Origin: Datura wrightii
Taxonomy: Eukaryota > Streptophyta > Magnoliopsida > Solanales > Solanaceae
Assembly: GCA_035772735.1 (NCBI GenBank)
Contig: JASDFA010000010.1
Span: 93,206,001-93,270,000, forward strand
DNA: 64,000 nt
Direction of reading: 5' to 3'
Each line of letters begins with the position of its first letter. Within the stretch, counting starts at the first letter, position 1. The notes below the pieces were generated by a model. It saw only the letters and a list, made by a program, of their open reading frames with translations. It had not been told where the DNA came from and ran no database searches. Positions 11,161 to 22,987 of the stretch are shown piece after piece. Made by a program: the position numbers and the translations under genes.

Positions 11161-12508
11161 CTCCTCTAGGCAACATGGAAAAGTAAAGGCCCCTTCCACA
11201 TCTTAGAGCAAGGGTAAGGGTAAGGCCAAGGCCATCCCAGTCATCGCACACACTAGGAAAGCTATCACCCTATGTGTGCTTGAGATGAAAAATCACTACA
11301 TCACATCCCTAGACAGATCCATCACTATGAAGAAGCGCTAATTTAGCAGGGCTGGGGGTGCCTTCCCCAACATTACCAATAAATTCAATGATATGCAGTG
11401 ACACATGTTCACAAAGCGTTTACCCAACGACTACCCTAATCTTTTGCCGGAGTTATATGCTTCATACCAAGCAAGGCACGACGCCATGAAGCATAAAGGG
11501 AATGTAGATGATCTTTCTTCCTACATTCAATTATGTTTCAGGGCGTGGAGGTCGACATTACTCCACAACCATTACTGCAATTTCTGGGAGAATGAAATAC
11601 ACTCTAGGACTGAGTTTGCTAGTAGGGTGGCCAACAAAGAAGATCAGTTTGCTTAGGTTACCGACATCATTGCACATGATCAGCCACTCTTGGCCACAAT
11701 GGAGGGGGAAAGCGAGATCTCAAGGAAAGATCTTAAATTTGAGGCCATGTTATGGCTAGAGTTTGTGTGCTCCCAGTTAATGCCTTCAAAAAATGATCTG
11801 CAAGTGAATCTTGAGGTAGCCATCCTAAACTCTTGAATCATGGCAAGTGTGCCAATAAATGCTGGTGAGGTGGTTGCCACCAAGAAGAAGAAGAAGGACA
11901 GGCACCAAGGTCTCTCTATACCCTATAAAGTGCTTATCAACCAACTCTACATCAGAGAAGGAGTCCCACTATTTTATGAAAAAAACGGAAACTGCACAAC
12001 AGGTGTAATTGCTATTGAAAAGAGAAGGGACACTTATGCTCCCTAGAACAAAAGAAAAAGGATGCTCGCATGAGGCACACCTGAGTATTCCACCTCACAT
12101 GGTATGGATGAGACTCCCATAGCTCCCAACCATAACATGCAACAACTTAATATGTCGGGAAAGGTATCTAACGAGGCGTCATTTTGAGGGCCTTCACCTC
12201 CTCCTTCATCCTCCCAACCAAGGGAAATCCATAAGATGCATGAAATGATGTAAGATCATGAGAACCAACTCCAAATGTTGGTTAAAAATGATTAAACCCT
12301 CATCATAAAGACAGTGAAGAAGGAGCTGAAGAGTGTGTTTAATAGCTTGAACAAGCTATGTTCTCAGGTGGATGTGGTCGAGCTAGAAGTCTCCTCCCTC
12401 CCAGATAATATACGAGAGTTAAAAAGATGGGCACCAATGGAGGACCTAGACATGAGCCTACATGATGCAGCCATGGTTGCTCCATCGACAGCTCGGGGCC
12501 CCATTTAA
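11160..12508 (+). pseudogene. N: putative plant transposon / env-like ORF remnant
   Basis: Coding signal is spread over all three frames. A basic K-G-K-G-K segment near 11205 leads to a segment with FTKRLPNDYPNLLPELYASY (frame from 11405), then G-V-E-V-D-I-T-P in another frame near 11545, then T-E-F-A-S-R-V-A-N-K-E-D-Q-F, then D-L-K-F-E-A and L-W-L-E-F-V-C-S near 11730-11775, and M-A-S-V-P-I-N-A-G-E at 11840. From memory this order resembles the 'putative plant transposon protein' domain found downstream of pol in Athila-like elements of Solanaceae. A helical tail with a heptad-like pattern lies at 12314-12508. Several stops and at least three frameshifts make it non-functional. The domain name needs a profile search. 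Confidence 0.5.
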
Positions 12509-12522
12509 TATTTGTTCGAGGG

Positions 12523-12803
12523 CTTAGTATGTTAATTTTGAGGTTCAGCGTTGTGATGTATCAATTGATATATGCTTGTGTTGTCAAGACTTCTACTTCT
12601 TCATGTTTAAATTATTAGTTTTTTCTTTAATATATTCTCTTTAGTTTCTATGTTCATCCCATGGGTTGAATTGGAGTCATTCATGGTTCTAGGTCCCGTG
12701 TCTCTATCCGGGGCCTCAATTCGGGTCATGATAACTTTGTTGGAGCCATTCATGGTTCTAGGTATTGTGTCTAGATCCGTAGCCTCAGCTCGGGTTAGGA
12801 AAA
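12523..12803 (+). mobile_element. O 5' LTR, 3' end only
   Basis: It matches the end of the O 3' LTR (about 62725-62938) in the same orientation, and a degenerate initiator-Met primer site and Tekay-type leader follow. Most of the LTR (over 2 kb) is missing on the left, where sequence passes abruptly into N. The last part contains a 69-bp tandem duplication (copies starting 12673 and 12742) that the 3' LTR lacks. Confidence 0.7.
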
Positions 12804-12805
12804 CG

Positions 12806-12816
12806 TTGTTTCAGAG
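12806..12816 (+). other. O primer binding site, initiator-Met type, degenerate
   Basis: TTGTTTCAGAG matches the usual TGGTATCAGAG at 9 of 11 positions. The leader after it (GTCTAAAAGTCGTG, then GGGTGTGAAGCGCGCCACAC) matches the leader of Z at 49315-49375, which supports the call. Confidence 0.6.
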
Positions 12817-13032
12817 CAAATGTTTAGACGTGTCCTAGGGTGTCTAAAAGTCGTGTTAAGTAGAGTCTTTCAATGGGTGTGAAGCGCGCCACACATATAT
12901 AAAAGAGGCTACGAAATCTTATAGGAAAATTTCTCTTCTTTCATGATCTATGTCGTGCGATGAGTTACCTCTCTACTCCTCTAACTCATTCTATATGCAT
13001 TTGCAGAGAGGTGGCTCCACACTGAGATAACG

Positions 13033-13562
13033 GTAGAAGAAATGGCAACGGGAATGGCCATGGCAATGGCAATTGAGATGGACATCAGCAAGCCTCACCA
13101 TCCCCTGCAGATCCTTTTCCCGAGCAAGTAATTCATGGAGAGTTCAAAATGGTATTTTAGATGTTTGCACAGATCATGACCACGCTGGTTAACCAGCAGG
13201 CAGTAGCCCATGTTCTTCAAAATTGGAATGCAGCAGCGACAAGAGTATGAGACTTTCTCAAGATGAACCCACCTATGTTTTTGGGGTCGAAAGTGGTTTA
13301 GGACCCATATTAGTTCATCGAGGAAGTGAAAAAGATCACCCAGATTATAGGGGTGACTTGAGAAGAAGGTGAAAAATTAACCTCCTATTAGCTAAAGGGG
13401 GTTTCTAACATATAGTTAAGCTAGTTGAAGGAGAGTAGAGTAGTGGGAGCAATTCTCATGAGTTGGGATGAGTTTGCAACTGCCTTCTTGGATAGGTTCT
13501 TCCCTAGAGAGTTGAGAGAGGCAAAGGTGGCAGAGTTCATCAACTTGAAGCAGAACCCCAAG
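13033..13562 (+). pseudogene. O gag, first segment
   Basis: This is the N-terminal half of a Tekay-type gag. It begins with an Asn/Gly/His-rich stretch (N-G-N-G-N-G-H-G-N), followed by a segment corresponding to D-F-L-K-M-N-P-P-M-F-L-G-S-K and then the gag core (WDEFATAFLDRFFPRELREA, then K-V-A-E-F-I-N-L-K-Q). At least six in-frame stops occur before 13425; several are Trp or Gln codons changed to TAG or TAA. The gene is cut at 13562 by R and resumes at 25213 in the same frame once R and one target copy are discounted. Gag forms the cytoplasmic particle around the element RNA. Confidence 0.8.
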
Positions 13563-15798
13563 TCTCACGACCCGAACATAGATCCGGATCGAGACACGGG
13601 TCAAGGAACCCCGAGAGGCTCTAAGTCGACCCATGGTATGAACATAAGATCTAACTCAAAAATAGTAAAGTGGAAGATCAACATAATTAACATAGCGAAA
13701 GCCTGATAATCTCATATCATAGGAATACAAACTTAAGACCGAAGATGATTACATCTTATGTCGGAAAAGCATATACTACAGATGAGTTGATGGGACAAGA
13801 CCCTAACTAACTCATTGCAGTCTGAAAATGGAAGTACTAGATACAATTGAGAAGAAGGGCCCTCGAAAGATGAGGACTCACCACTCTAGCTGATAAGTGC
13901 TAATGCAGTAGGTCTGGCTAATGACGGGACAGAGCCTGAATATCCGAGCCTATATCATGAAACAATACAGCATAGACTATGTGGTCAGTACATGGAATGT
14001 ACCAAGTATGTAAGGAAAGTAAAACCTCTAAGTAGGTAAAATCATAAATTATACATATTATAAAATGTAATCAAGATAAGATTCTGAGAGTAGGGCTTGC
14101 ATGCTATTTTATAAAATCATGACCTGAACATAACTGAATCGAATGACACAAAGCTGAAAACTGATTATCATAAGTAAAACTAAACATTGGGTGAAACCTA
14201 CTGAAAATAGAATATCATGACTAATGAACATGCATAACTGAAATCATGAGGAACAATGGGAGACTCGTAATATAACTAACATTACCACGATAGAGCTTAC
14301 GTGGTCCTAACTATCACACTCAAGTGAGCAGATCCGTCCAAAGCCTTGCCAGGGCTAAGGATGCTACCATGATATTGATATCAAGTTGAAGGCACCTTGG
14401 GGACAGGGGAAGCTCAAAAGGGAGGTGCCAAATAATATGAAAATACCTACATTGGCATGTAGTTCCGAGGCATATGGTTGACTGACCCTTAGCCTACTCG
14501 TTGCTAGACACTACTCCCAAAAACATGCATATGCTCTCCATCATTTTTCAACGAAGGTGAACCATCGTCAAATGAAGAAGCTAAGTCATAACATACATAC
14601 ATAAATCTAAAATCATAACATGAGGAGCCTTGGGATAAAAACCATATAACAAGCTGAAAATAGTGGGAGCATAGACTCCAAAATACATATGGTAAGCTAA
14701 TACATGAAGTTAAGATAAATTATGAAGCATACTTGATCATATAGGCCTTCCCAATACTTAAACATGCTTGACATAGACTTGATCATTTGAAAACATGAAC
14801 ATAGACATGGGTAATTTGAATCATACTTTCTTCATATACATCAAATCATGCTTGAATACTTATTTCATAGATCTCAACTTTCATGAACTTTCATGGATGG
14901 GCATCATAATTTATAAAACTTAAAAACATAATTTATAATTGAAAACATTGTAAAATATGCCCATTAATTATAATTCAACATTAAAAACATGCTTAAATCA
15001 TACTCGTGACTGAAACATAGAGAATTCACATGTTGGGTTAAAACCCCATAGATTCATCAACTAGAATTTCATGAATTGAAGAGGGATTGGGGATGGGTGT
15101 GGACAATTACACCCATTCATAACCCTACATACTTGAAGAAATCTGATTTCACAACTTCCTTTCTTGCCGAATGGGAATTTGGGGAAGAACTTGAGGAATT
15201 TAAGCTTGATCACCCTTAGGAGCTTCTAGACTTGCATGCACAGAAGTGAATAAGCCTAGAATGAACTTACCCCTCTTAAAAAACTCCATTATGAGCTTAA
15301 AACGACGTAGTATAGGCCTTAGGGACATAGAAATTATGAAAAAGCCCTTAATAAATTCACAGGGAAAAACACATTGCCTGTCCCAATGAGGGACTGGATG
15401 ACTCGTGCCCAATCACCATGACTCATGGTCCTCCCCTCGTCATCTGTACCGAAAATTCTCAACATTGGTCACCATGAGGGATACCACGACTGATTGTGTG
15501 CCCTACTACTCATGGTGACAACCCATTAGGTACACTACCAAAAACATTTGATCTTCAATCAGCACTTGACCACGGACCACTCAACGAATCGTGGTGCTGA
15601 CCAAGACACGTGGTCACACCCGTGCTCACCTCAAAACTCAAAATTCCAACCTAGTCTAAGATCCTTACCATGAGTCACTCAATGACTCATGGGGCACCCA
15701 TGGGTCACTGGGTGACTCGTCCTGTGACTTGGTGCAGAATATCCTGTTTCCTCCATTTCAACTCTCGGGTTTGATCTTAGGGTTTTTGGGGTATTACA
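13563..15798 (-). mobile_element. R 3' LTR
   Basis: It is about 2.24 kb and colinear with 22988-25212. It ends TGTAATACC on the minus strand at 15798. The inner terminal dinucleotide is changed (+ strand TC instead of TG at 13563). The U3 part (about 15370-15740) holds many GACTCGTGG/GACTCATGG words. ORFs inside are incidental. Confidence 0.9.
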
Positions 15799-15815
15799 AT
15801 ATCTCTCCCTTAGGA
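15799..15815 (-). other. R polypurine tract
   Basis: On the minus strand AAGGGAGAGATAT directly precedes the 3' LTR, after the conserved GGATGAATGTTCCT block that also precedes the tracts of Y, Z and O. Confidence 0.75.
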
Positions 15816-16042
15816 ACATTCATCCTTGAATGTGGGAAAACATATTGAAAAACTGAGAAATGCAATCATTATATGCAATACTAAACATACAAGCTTAAGA
15901 TTGATGGAGTGACTGACTCCGGATTAAACCATATGACTGAACTAATTTCATGAATCACACATACATTCATTAACATGAAAAAAATTGGGGTAAATGAGTT
16001 AAACATGAAACTGAATAGGGCACCAAGGAGGAATTTGATACC

Positions 16043-17340
16043 TCAAGCTGAAACTGAGTTAGAAGGGAATGAATGTGGGTATTTGGCCATCATACCTTCT
16101 TCGGCTTCCTACGTAGCTCCCTCAAAATGTTGGTTCTTCCACAACACCTTCACTGAAGCTATTTCTTTGTTCCTTACCTTCCTAACCTGACGATCAAGTA
16201 TTTCCATCGTAATCTCCTCATAACTAAGGCTATCCTTCACACCTACACTCTCCACTGGAACAACTAAAGTTGGATCACCCAAACACTTCTTTAAGATCAA
16301 TACATGGAAAACTGGATGGACTGAATCTAATTCTGAGGGAAACTCCAACTCATATTCTGTCTTGCCTACCTGTTTTACAATATGATACAGACCAACATAA
16401 TGGGGACTAAGTTTTACTTTCATTCCGAATCTCATCACTCCCTTTATGGGGGATACCTTCAAAAACACCCAATCATCGACGTCAAACTCAAGTTCTCTTC
16501 TCATCACATCCGCATAGGACGTTTGGCGACTCTGAGATGTTTTCAACCAGTCCCTTATAAGTTGAAATTTCTCCATAGCCTCTTGGACTAAATCCGGTCC
16601 TACCATTATGGCTTCACCGACTTCAAACTAACCAATACGAATTATACATCTCCGCCCATAGGGAGCCTCAAATGGAGCCATCTAAATGTTGGAATGGTAG
16701 TTGTTGTTATATGCAAACTCAATAAGAGGCAAATGATCATCCAAACTACCCTTGAAATCAATCGCACATTCTCTCAACATATCGCCAAGATTATGAATGG
16801 TCCACTCCGCCTGACCATCCGTTTGCGGGTGAAAGGCTGTGCTAAGCTTTTCCTGAGTACCAAGTCCCTTTAGGAATGATCTCCAAAACACAGAGGTAAA
16901 CTGAGTACCTCTATCTGATATGATGGAAAATGGCACTCCATGCAACTGAACTAACTCCTGAATGTTCAACTTAGAATAATCCTCAGCTGAATTCATAGTT
17001 TTGACTAGTAGAAATGAGCTGCCTTAGTCAACCTGTCCACAACCACCCAAATACATTCATACTGTCGAAGATTGCGAGGCAACTTTTTAATGAGGTCCAT
17101 ATTGATCTCCTCCCACTTCTATGTAGGGATACTAATGTCTCGAAGCACACCTTCAGGTCTTTGATGCTCAACCTTCACCTGTTGACAATTCGAACACTTA
17201 GCGACAGACTCTGCTATATCCTTCCTTATGCCACTCCACCAATAGACTTCCCGTAAGTCACTGTACATATTGGTGGCACTTGGGTGTATAGAGTACTTGG
17301 AACCACGAGCCTCGTGCAACATCCGATCTCTCAAATCATC
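16043..17340 (-). pseudogene. R integrase with chromodomain
   Basis: Reading right to left: the zinc-binding HHCC part lies at 17119-17334 (Y-W-W-S-G, then C-S-N-C-Q-Q). A broken stretch contains the first catalytic Asp in V-V-D-R-L-T-K. The core at 16682-16996 has IISDRGTQFTS (second Asp) and TDGQAEW (catalytic Glu). The C-terminal part at 16109-16606 has D-D-W-V-F-L-K-V-S-P and a chromodomain region (I-L-D-R-Q-V-R-K, then V-L-W-K-N-Q). A TAG at the W of the final A-T-W-E-A-E motif truncates that frame. Integrase inserts the cDNA; chromodomains of this clade are thought to steer it to heterochromatin. Frameshifts near 17020-17110 and stops elsewhere inactivate it. Confidence 0.85.
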
Positions 17341-18850
17341 AATGCCTGGAACAAATAAGTGATCCTGATATCAAAGCACCCCACCTCCCCCTTTGGAGAA
17401 GATTTCTACCTTCTGATTTTGAATAGCATCCTTCAACTTTACCAAAATAGGATCCTCATCTTGTCTAGGTTTAACTTTGGTTAATAAGGATGATTCTGAC
17501 CCATTCTAAACAATGACACCACCATCTGTCGAGTCAACAAGAGACTCCTAGTCATGCAAGATGATGTACATCCTTCACTAACTCCTTCCTTGCCTCACCT
17601 ACATGGGACACACTCTCCATTGAAAGCCTGCTAAGAGCGTCTGCCACCACATTCGCCTTTCCCAGATGATAAAGGACACTTATATCATAATACTTTAAAA
17701 GCTCCAATCACCTTCTCTGTCATTGATTCAAATCCTTTTGGGTAAATACATACTGTAGACTTTTGTGGTCCGTAAACACATCTACATGGACCCCGTACAT
17801 ATAGCGTCTCCAAATCTTCAAAGAAAATACTACCGCCACCAGTTCAAGATCATGAGTTGGGTAGTTCTTTGCATGGACCTTCAGCTGCCTGGAAGCATAG
17901 GCTATGACCTTACCGCGTTGTATGAGTAAACAACCAAGGCTAATCCTCTAGGCGTCATAATGTACCCCAAAACCTTAGGTACTCTTAGGTAGGGTCAACA
18001 CAAGTGCTGAGGTAAGTCGAGTCTTCAACTGTAGGAAGCTCTTCTCACAAGCCTCCATCTATTAAATCTTCACTTTCATCTAGGTCAATTTAGTCAACGG
18101 GGCTGCAATAGATGAAAACACCTATAAAAACCTCCGATAATAACCAGCTAAACCCAAGAAACTCCTGATATTTGAAGGACTAACTGGTCTAGGCCAATTC
18201 TTCACCACTTCTATCTTTTGAGAGTCCACCTGTACACCCTCACTTGACACCACATGACCAAAAAATTCCACCGAGCTCAACCAAAACTCGCATTTACTTA
18301 ATTTAGCATACAACTGGCGATTTGTAGCACCACCCTCAAATTAGCGGCATGCTCCTCTTTGCTCTAACTGTGTATAAAGATATCATCTATGAACACAATA
18401 ATGAACATATCCAAATATTGCTTGAACACCCTATTCATCAAATCTATAAAGGTTGTAGGAGCATTCGTTTGTCCAAAAGACATAACTACAAACTCATAGT
18501 TACCATACCGAGTCCTAAAGGTTGTCTTCGGGACGTCACTCTCCCGAACCCTGAGCTGATGGTATCCGAATATGAGGTCTATTTAGAAAAGCACTTAGCA
18601 CCCTTAAGCTGGTCAAACAAATCATCAATACTGGGAAGAGGATACCTGTTCTTGATGGTAACTTTGTTCAATTGCCGATAATCAATGCACATGCGAAGGG
18701 AACCATCCTTATTTAAGACAAAGAGAATTGGTGCACCCCATGGGGATTTGCTCGGTCTGATGAAGCCTTTGTCTATGAGATCATCAACTGCTCCTTCAAC
18801 TGCTTTAGCTCAACTGGAGCCATTTTGTAAGAAGGAATAGATATAGACTA
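17341..18850 (-). pseudogene. R reverse transcriptase and RNase H
   Basis: The RT catalytic box F-I-D-D lies at 18382-18393 and is followed by a stop where relatives have Y-S-Q. The region 18122-18313 encodes the thumb (L-S-K-C-E-F-W-L, then FLGLAGYYRRF). RNase H covers about 17640-18060 (V-I-A-Y-A-S-R-Q-L, T-H-D-L-E-L, T-D-H-K-S-L-Q-Y, A-D-A-L-S-R). At the RT/RNase H junction the Gln and Trp codons of the family's K-F-Q-W motif are both stops (18062-18064 and 18059-18061). Several other TAG/TAA codons and frameshifts are present. Confidence 0.85.
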
Positions 18851-19586
18851 TGTATCGGGAAGAAGGTCAATACAAAAATCAATCTCCCGATCGGGAGGGA
18901 TTCCTAGTAAATAATTTAGAAACACCTTTGGGTAATCACACACTACAGGAACTGATTGAATAGTCGGGATTTAAGACGTAGCATCATTAAGCCTAACTAG
19001 ATGGTACACGTAACCTTTAGAAATCATCTTCCTGTCCTTAAGGTAGGAAATGAAGCGACCTACAGGCACAACTAAATTACCTTCCACTCTAATAGTGGTT
19101 CACTTAGAAACCTTAACTCTACTGCACGAGTTCTACAATTGATTGATGCATAGCATGTATGTAGCCAATCCATCTTGAAGGCAACATCAAAATCGTTCAT
19201 AGCTAACTATACTAATTTTGCCGAGGTGACCTTTTGAAGAACTATGACAGGGCAATTTCTATATACCCGTCGAGCTATAACTGAACCACTGACCAGAGTA
19301 GAGATTAGGAAGGGTTCTGATAAGATTTTGGGACTGTCTCCGAAACTACTAGTAACATAGGGCGTTACAAAAGATAAAGTATCCCCTGGATCTAACAATG
19401 CATACACATCAAGGTGGAATACTCATAACATCCAATGACTACATCTAGGGAGATCTCCTGCTCCTAATGGGATGCTAGGGCATAGAATCTATTTTGACAC
19501 TGACCACCACCTGCACTAGTAGATGCCCCCTTCTTGGCTGGGCGTGCTGGTGGAGTGCTAAATAGGAGGCTGGGCCTCAGCCCTTA
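18851..19586 (-). pseudogene. R protease and gag tail
   Basis: The ORF 19207-19407 carries the retropepsin active site as A-L-L-D-P-G-D-T-L-S-F-V-T-P, and downstream the usual A-R-R-V-Y-R-N-C-P-V segment. Upstream (19500-19586) is the gag/protease linker with T-S-A-G-G-G-Q-C-Q-N-R-F-Y-A-L. The reading frame is lost at several points between 18850 and 19207. The upstream end is cut by partial LTR B, which removed the second zinc knuckle. Confidence 0.75.
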
Positions 19587-20423
19587 TGTCACGCCCCGCC
19601 TTGGGGGGTATGACTGGCACCTGGTGCCCTAGTAGGACCTAGACTGCTAACTGGTGAGCCTAAGCACATTTGGTGCCTGGCTAGCTCTAACTCTGATTTC
19701 TAGAAACAACGGACTATATAACGGTTGTAAATGCAGCCTTCGGCCGACTGGGCCGATAGCCACCTGTACTGTAATATCAGCTAACCAGAATCGTACTCAT
19801 ATAGGGAAACCTATGCGGGCCGACAAGGCCACCATGCTGTCTAGTTATCTTTAACTCAATATAATGAATACTGAACATCTACGTAACCAGCAAGGTCACC
19901 ACTACTATCTAAATACGGCCCCACATGGCCAACACAATCAACAACACCAAACAACTAGACATACGCACGGCCCCACACAACCGGCACAACTAACCACAGG
20001 AAAAATATATACAGACTGCAAGCCTCTAGGAATACTAATAAGATGGTTAGGACAGGGCCCCGACCTACCCATACTATACAACAAAAGAAAATGAAATACA
20101 CCTCTGAATATTAAGCTCCGGATGACAGGAGTTGATGACTCTGTGCCGGCTAGGATCACGAGGGATCGACTCCTCGTCTGTGAGTACCTGCAGGCAAGTA
20201 ATGCAGTGCCCCAAGCGGGCGTCAGTACGACTGGTACCGAGTATACAAAGCAACTGGATACAACTGAATACAATTAACATAACTAGCAATTCTAAATAGT
20301 AGGAGATAACTAAATCTGTAAGAATCGATATGAACTGAATCAGACTTTCTATGCTGTGATAGGGCAGGAGCGTACCTGTAGACGCGGCGGCCTGCTTTCT
20401 ATTAACTAATATATATCACATAA

Positions 20424-20426
<3 letters not shown>

Positions 20427-20478
<52 letters not shown>
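20427..20478. repeat. (TA)n microsatellite
   Basis: About 26 uninterrupted TA units occur inside LTR B. Solo LTR A has no comparable expansion at the matching place, so it expanded after the copies separated. Confidence 0.95.
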
Positions 20479-20479
<1 letters not shown>

Positions 20480-21066
20480 CAAACAAGAGCCAATACCAAC
20501 CCCCATAAGCCGAATGGAGCCAAGCAAGCAAACAATCTATATACCCCTACCCGGGTCAAAACCAGCCAAAAATAAGTCACTCCACTCATCTGCTAACTAC
20601 GAGCACCTCTGTCGGCCCCCTGGGTCTCCGGCTTAGGCCATAACCTCCGATATAAACAACCGTGTCTGAGTCCGGAGGACTCCTATACTGTCTTTGTAAC
20701 TGTAACTGTATATGAATCTGTTCCCTGGGCGCTTGCGCACAACAGGGCTATCTGTACTGTAATGCTGATCAGCCTGATATGGGGAAAGCTTCATCCTATC
20801 TTCGTCCAAACTAGGGACGGCATGCCACTCCTTAGAGTGACGTAAACCCACCCGCTTAGTGGGCGATACAGTTACCAACCCAGGGGCGGCAAGGACGCTC
20901 AAAAGGGTGCCATCACGACACAACTAAGTCTCAACAAACAATAAGCACATATATAGCAAGCATGTTTAAACTGAAAAATACTATCTGAATTCTGATTTCT
21001 TATTTTGATCTCTTTCTGTATACTACTAATTCTCATACTGCTTTATACTGAATCTGTGATCTTTAT

Positions 21067-21171
21067 CTAATTGCATGGCTAATCTGTAGCCAAGATACTA
21101 TCTAACTGTATGGCTATACTGTATCCAAGATATCATCTATCTGTATGGCTAATTTGTAGCCAAGATACTAT
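21067..21171. repeat. 3 x 35-bp tandem repeat in LTR B
   Basis: Three units start at 21067, 21102 and 21137, each with the core TGTATGGCTAATTTGTAGCC or a close variant, followed by AAGATACTAT. The related position in A (about 31697-31815) carries a different repeat of about 39 bp. Confidence 0.8.
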
Positions 21172-21790
21172 CTGACTGTCTAATTTTACTTTACTAACTC
21201 TTATTCTAAATATCTATCATATTATTCTAGAAACATGCTTGCTAATCACATACTGGGCTATACTGAGTCTGGAATGCTAACTTGCCATTTTGGCGCATGC
21301 TTTACTAACTTTAGGACTGAGTACGATATAACAACGCAAACCAGATTTACTGAACTTGCACAATACTCAATATTCAACTCCGAGAATTCTACTACGGAGT
21401 TTACTGTGCTATACAAGGCTAAAACTACTAACTTGTCGAATACATACCTTAACCGCAGTTTATCAGACTAACGGATGAAGCTCGGTCAGTACTCCAGCTA
21501 TTTCTCCCAACTACATTTACATATATGTCAATTAGAACTAAATACACCAATATTCTGAGAGAAAACGTCACTTTCGATATATTTATAGCCTAAGCTTTGG
21601 CTTATCGAAAGACGGTCAAAAACTTGCTATTTCTCAAAAGTCCAGAAGGGAGAAATATTAACTTTAAGGCTAGGAGCACATAGACACTAATCTGGAGCAA
21701 TTTCACTTACCTTAGCCCGGTAGCACGACGATTTGTCGACCGAATTTTGCGAAACTAAATCCGTAGGAATGCTCCTTGCTGCTAAATACC

Positions 21791-22779
21791 CACGTGTCTC
21801 TGGCCACATCTGCTACATTTTAGAGTGCTGGTCTCTACGGGTCTGCTACCCTGACCTCTATAGCCTGATGCTCGTCCCCTGTGATCGCGCTTGGATCTAT
21901 ATAACACACTCATAGCCGAAGGCGCTGGGGATAAAGATCTCTGATGGGACTGCTAATGCTGCCCACTAGGTCTCTGTTGGAAGAATTCGAAGCTATCAGT
22001 CCTGTCCCTCTTGGCTTGTCTCTCTTGCTCGCTCATCTGCACCGCCTCGATCTGTTGGCACTATCCGAGAAAAGTCAATGTCCTGAAGAAGCATCGCGGT
22101 CCAACAATCCCTGACCAAGCAGTCTGCTATGCCATACACGAACCGACTCACTTGGGCTATCTAATCCGACACCATTTCATATTATACTTGCAAAAGTGAG
22201 TGAACACCAAGGCATACTCCTAAACTGTCATTGTTCCTTTCTTTAGGTTTACAAACTCGGCTGCTTTAATTTCCCTCATCTCACAAGGGAAGAACTAATA
22301 CAGAAATGCGGCATAAAGCTCATCCTAATTGATAGGGCCTGCTCCAACTGTCCTGCTATCCTTCCACTACTTGAACCAAATGTGCGCAACCCCTTTAAAC
22401 TGATATGATGCTAGGTTGGCGCACTCTTCTCCGATCACCCTAATGATTAGAGGATCTTCAAAACCTTATCCATAAACTCATGTGGATCCTCGTCCACCTT
22501 TGACCCAAGAAACTCTGGAGAGTTCATCCTTAGAAAATCTCTGACTCTTGCCGCAGCCGCATTTCCATTCTTAGGGACATGCGCTATCATCTGTTTATTG
22601 AATCTGGGCGGTTAAGGCTTGAACTAGCATCTGTATGCTTCCCTGTACTCTGCGTGGGCAACTTGCTCAGGTACATGCTCCTCAATGGCTAGTGGGGCCT
22701 GCTGGTGCTCTTCTCTATTTCCATTCTCGTGGGCATTTCCGTTTCTATTTCTTCTTCCATTAACTCAGCAAGGAGGCAT
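21791..22779 (-). pseudogene. R gag
   Basis: The start codon is at 22777-22779 (minus), followed by M-P-P and, after a stop, an Arg/Asn-rich N-terminus (R-R-N-R-N-G-N-A-H-E-N). The gag core at about 22470-22570 reads A-A-A-R-V-R-D-F-L, then N-S-P-E-F-L-G-S-K-V and E-D-P-H-E-F. The C-terminal part at 21800-21990 has S-H-Q-R-S-L-S-P-A-P-S and a first knuckle of the form CSRCGQRHVG, where a stop replaces the next cysteine. The second knuckle is absent where LTR B joins. Frameshifts occur in the middle (22000-22450). Confidence 0.75.
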
Positions 22780-22972
22780 AATTTCTACAAATGTGTATAG
22801 CACGCGTTAGAAGAATAGGAACATTTCATCGCATGACTTATATCATAGAAGAAGGGAATATTTCTTAAAATGTTTCGTAGCCTCTTCATCATAAGTGTGG
22901 CACTCTTTAAACCCATGAAAAAGATTACTTAATGCGTCTTTCAGACACCCTAGGATACTTCAAAACCTAATT

Positions 22973-22983
22973 CTCTGATACCA
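22973..22983 (-). other. R primer binding site, initiator-Met type
   Basis: On the minus strand TGGTATCAGAG is an exact match to the initiator-Met primer site of Tekay/Del elements and lies four bases inside the 5' LTR. About 190 bases of untranslated leader separate it from gag. Confidence 0.9.
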
Positions 22984-22987
22984 AGTT

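Larger units (their letters stand above)
19587..21790 (-). mobile_element. B: partial LTR inside R, related to solo LTR A
   Basis: It is colinear with 30217 to about 32300 (solo LTR A): both begin TGTCAC(A/G)CCCC..CCTTGGGGGGTATGAC on the plus strand, which is the 3' end of a minus-strand LTR. B lacks about the last 240 bases of A (its U3 start), and the right junction is uncertain by about 20 bases. No 5-bp duplication is visible: the left flank is CCTTA. The gag zinc-knuckle region is missing at the junction, so insertion or later rearrangement deleted host sequence. ORFs such as 19938-20273 and 20633-20923 are incidental. Confidence 0.7.

Noticed and set aside
19587..19593. Target-site duplication for LTR B (CCTTA)
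   Set aside because: No matching 5-mer was found at the right junction, which is itself uncertain.
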